From contig CAMJTZ010000029.1 in NCBI GenBank assembly GCA_946408865.1, positions 1 to 15,281 on the forward strand: a DNA stretch of 15,281 nucleotides, read 5' to 3'. Origin of the DNA: an uncultured Clostridia bacterium (GTDB lineage Bacteria; Bacillota_A; Clostridia; Christensenellales; Aristaeellaceae). Shown here piece by piece: positions 14,331-15,281 of this stretch (the first letter of the stretch is position 1; each line of letters starts with the position of its first letter). The notes under the pieces are model-generated. The model was not told the origin of the DNA. It made no database searches and saw nothing but the letters and a program-made list of their open reading frames with translations. A program made the position numbers and the translations under genes.

Positions 14331-15005
14331 ATGAGCCTGCTTGAACTGAAAAACATTTCCAAGATTTATGGGGACCTGAAAGCCCTGGACAATGTATCCC
14401 TGCATGTGGACCAGGGAGAATGGGTTGCGATCATGGGGCCTTCCGGCAGCGGAAAAAGTACGATGATGAACATCATCGGCTGTATGGATAAGCCGACAAA
14501 AGGTGAAGTTCTGCTGGACGGTGTGGATATCAGCAAGGAAAGCAGCAAAAATCTGACGGATATCCGTCGCGACAAGATCGGTCTGATCTTTCAGCAGTTC
14601 CACATGGTCAATTATCTGACAGCTGCAGAGAACGTAATGGTCAGCCAGTATTATCATTCGATGCCGGATGAGAAGGAAGCTTTGGAAGCGCTGGAACGGG
14701 TCGGATTGCGCGAACGTGCCCGGCATCTTCCAAGCCAGCTTTCCGGCGGCGAACAGCAGCGTGTCTGCGTTGCGCGGGCGCTGATCAATCATCCGGAACT
14801 GATTCTGGCCGATGAACCTACCGGCAATCTGGATGAAGCCAATGAAAACATTGTTCTGGATCTTTTTGCACAGCTGCATAAAGAAGGAACGACACTGATT
14901 GTTGTGACCCACGATCCTGAAGTGGCTGATGCTGCGCAGCGTACGATTGTGCTGGAGCATGGAAAAGTAGCACGCGAAGTGATCAATGAAAACTTTGGAA
15001 AGTGA
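14331..15005 (+). CDS. ABC transporter ATP-binding protein, MacB/LolD type
   Basis: A 224-residue ATPase with every expected motif: Walker A G36-P-S-G-S-G-K-S-T44, Q-loop in L-I-F-Q-Q-F (88-89), signature L-S-G-G-E-Q-Q-R (137-144), Walker B L-I-L-A-D161-E162, D-loop G-N-L-D, and switch H194 in V-V-T-H-D. Length and the E-Q-Q-R-V-C-V-A-R-A form place it with the MacB/LolD/FtsE-like ATPases that pair with four-helix permeases. It drives the two permeases just upstream, probably as two ATPase copies with one of each permease. There are two candidate starts: ATG 14328 overlaps the previous stop by one base, and ATG 14331 is 7 nt after AAAGGAG (14317-14323), the better spacing, so 14331 is preferred. 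The difference is one Met. Confidence 0.92.
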   Translation: MSLLELKNISKIYGDLKALDNVSLHVDQGEWVAIMGPSGSGKSTMMNIIGCMDKPTKGEVLLDGVDISKESSKNLTDIRRDKIGLIFQQFHMVNYLTAAENVMVSQYYHSMPDEKEALEALERVGLRERARHLPSQLSGGEQQRVCVARALINHPELILADEPTGNLDEANENIVLDLFAQLHKEGTTLIVVTHDPEVADAAQRTIVLEHGKVAREVINENFGK

Positions 15006-15012
15006 GGACTGT

Positions 15013-15281
15013 ATGAAAAAGCAAATCATTCCCGGATGTGTCATGCTGGTGCTTTCACTGGTCATCGCGGTCGGGAGTTTTACCTTTTTAAGTCCCTGTG
15101 TACATGACGACGGAAATGTCGGCGCCTGCTGGTGGGCAGGCAGGATGCTCCTTAGCCTTGGCTGTCTGCTGGCAGTTCTCTCTGTGTTTATTCTTCTCTC
15201 CGGGCGCGCAAGATTCGGAGCCTATCTGAGCAGTATCGCCGTATGTGTTGTCGGAATCCTGACGCCAGGTACGCTGATCAG
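15013..15281 (+). CDS. DUF4418-family membrane protein, 5' part
   Basis: The first 89 residues are present and the gene continues beyond the window. Three hydrophobic segments are seen: about 7-26, 44-63 and 69-85. Between the first two is S-P-C29-V-H31-D-D-G-N-V-G-A-C39-W-W-A-G, the conserved Cys/His loop of DUF4418 proteins, small membrane proteins often found beside FtsX-type ABC and FTR1/P19 genes. The loop could bind metal or flavin partners, but no biochemical function is established. GAGG at 15004-15007 lies 5 nt before ATG 15013, and the gene starts only 7 nt after the ATPase stop, so it belongs to the same operon. Confidence 0.75.
   Translation, partial: MKKQIIPGCVMLVLSLVIAVGSFTFLSPCVHDDGNVGACWWAGRMLLSLGCLLAVLSVFILLSGRARFGAYLSSIAVCVVGILTPGTLI

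Overview
The window looks like a chromosomal segment from a Clostridia-type Bacillota. The reasons are strong AGGAGG-like ribosome sites about 8-9 nt before starts, short gene spacing, lipid- or membrane-tethered extracytoplasmic proteins without outer-membrane partners, and family content typical of gut Clostridia. Base composition is moderate, near 50% GC by eye. I could not assign a genus. There are no rRNA, tRNA, CRISPR or transposon signals.

Left part (1-6191): housekeeping and accessory enzymes. It opens with the 3' end of an APH-type phosphotransferase, followed by a stand-alone Cas4/RecB-like nuclease with a probable Fe-S cluster and an HD-domain phosphohydrolase, all on +. A PfkB-type sugar kinase lies on the minus strand behind a consensus TTGACA-N17-TATAAT promoter whose spacer is filled by an 18-bp inverted repeat. 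Then come, on +, a metallophosphoesterase, a Gfo/Idh/MocA dehydrogenase and an aldo/keto reductase.

Right part (6228-15281): a metal-acquisition island. A ZIP-family metal transporter and a minimal AraC-type regulator point left. Pointing right is a seven-gene iron-transport cluster: FTR1 permease with a duplicated N-terminal extracytoplasmic module, a secreted P19/Tp34-type iron-binding protein, a membrane protein with a C-terminal DUF2318 cysteine cluster, two FtsX/MacB-type ABC permeases, their ATPase, and a DUF4418 membrane protein cut by the window end. The divergent promoter region carries three copies of TTAG-N6-CTAA, placed where a metal-responsive repressor could control both directions.

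The most notable feature is in the second ABC permease. Its extracytoplasmic domain contains a complete FMN-binding domain with the covalent flavinylation motif D-x-x-S-G-A-T-x-T-S. With the five conserved cysteines of the DUF2318 protein, which the positive-inside rule places outside the membrane, and a His/Met-bearing iron-binding protein, the locus reads as an iron importer coupled to extracytoplasmic electron transfer: ferric or ferrous iron captured by P19, redox chemistry by FMN and Fe-S or Cys centres, import through FTR1, with the FtsX-type ABC complex powering or remodelling the assembly. The component families are known to co-occur; the FMN module fused inside the permease is the part that merits checking.
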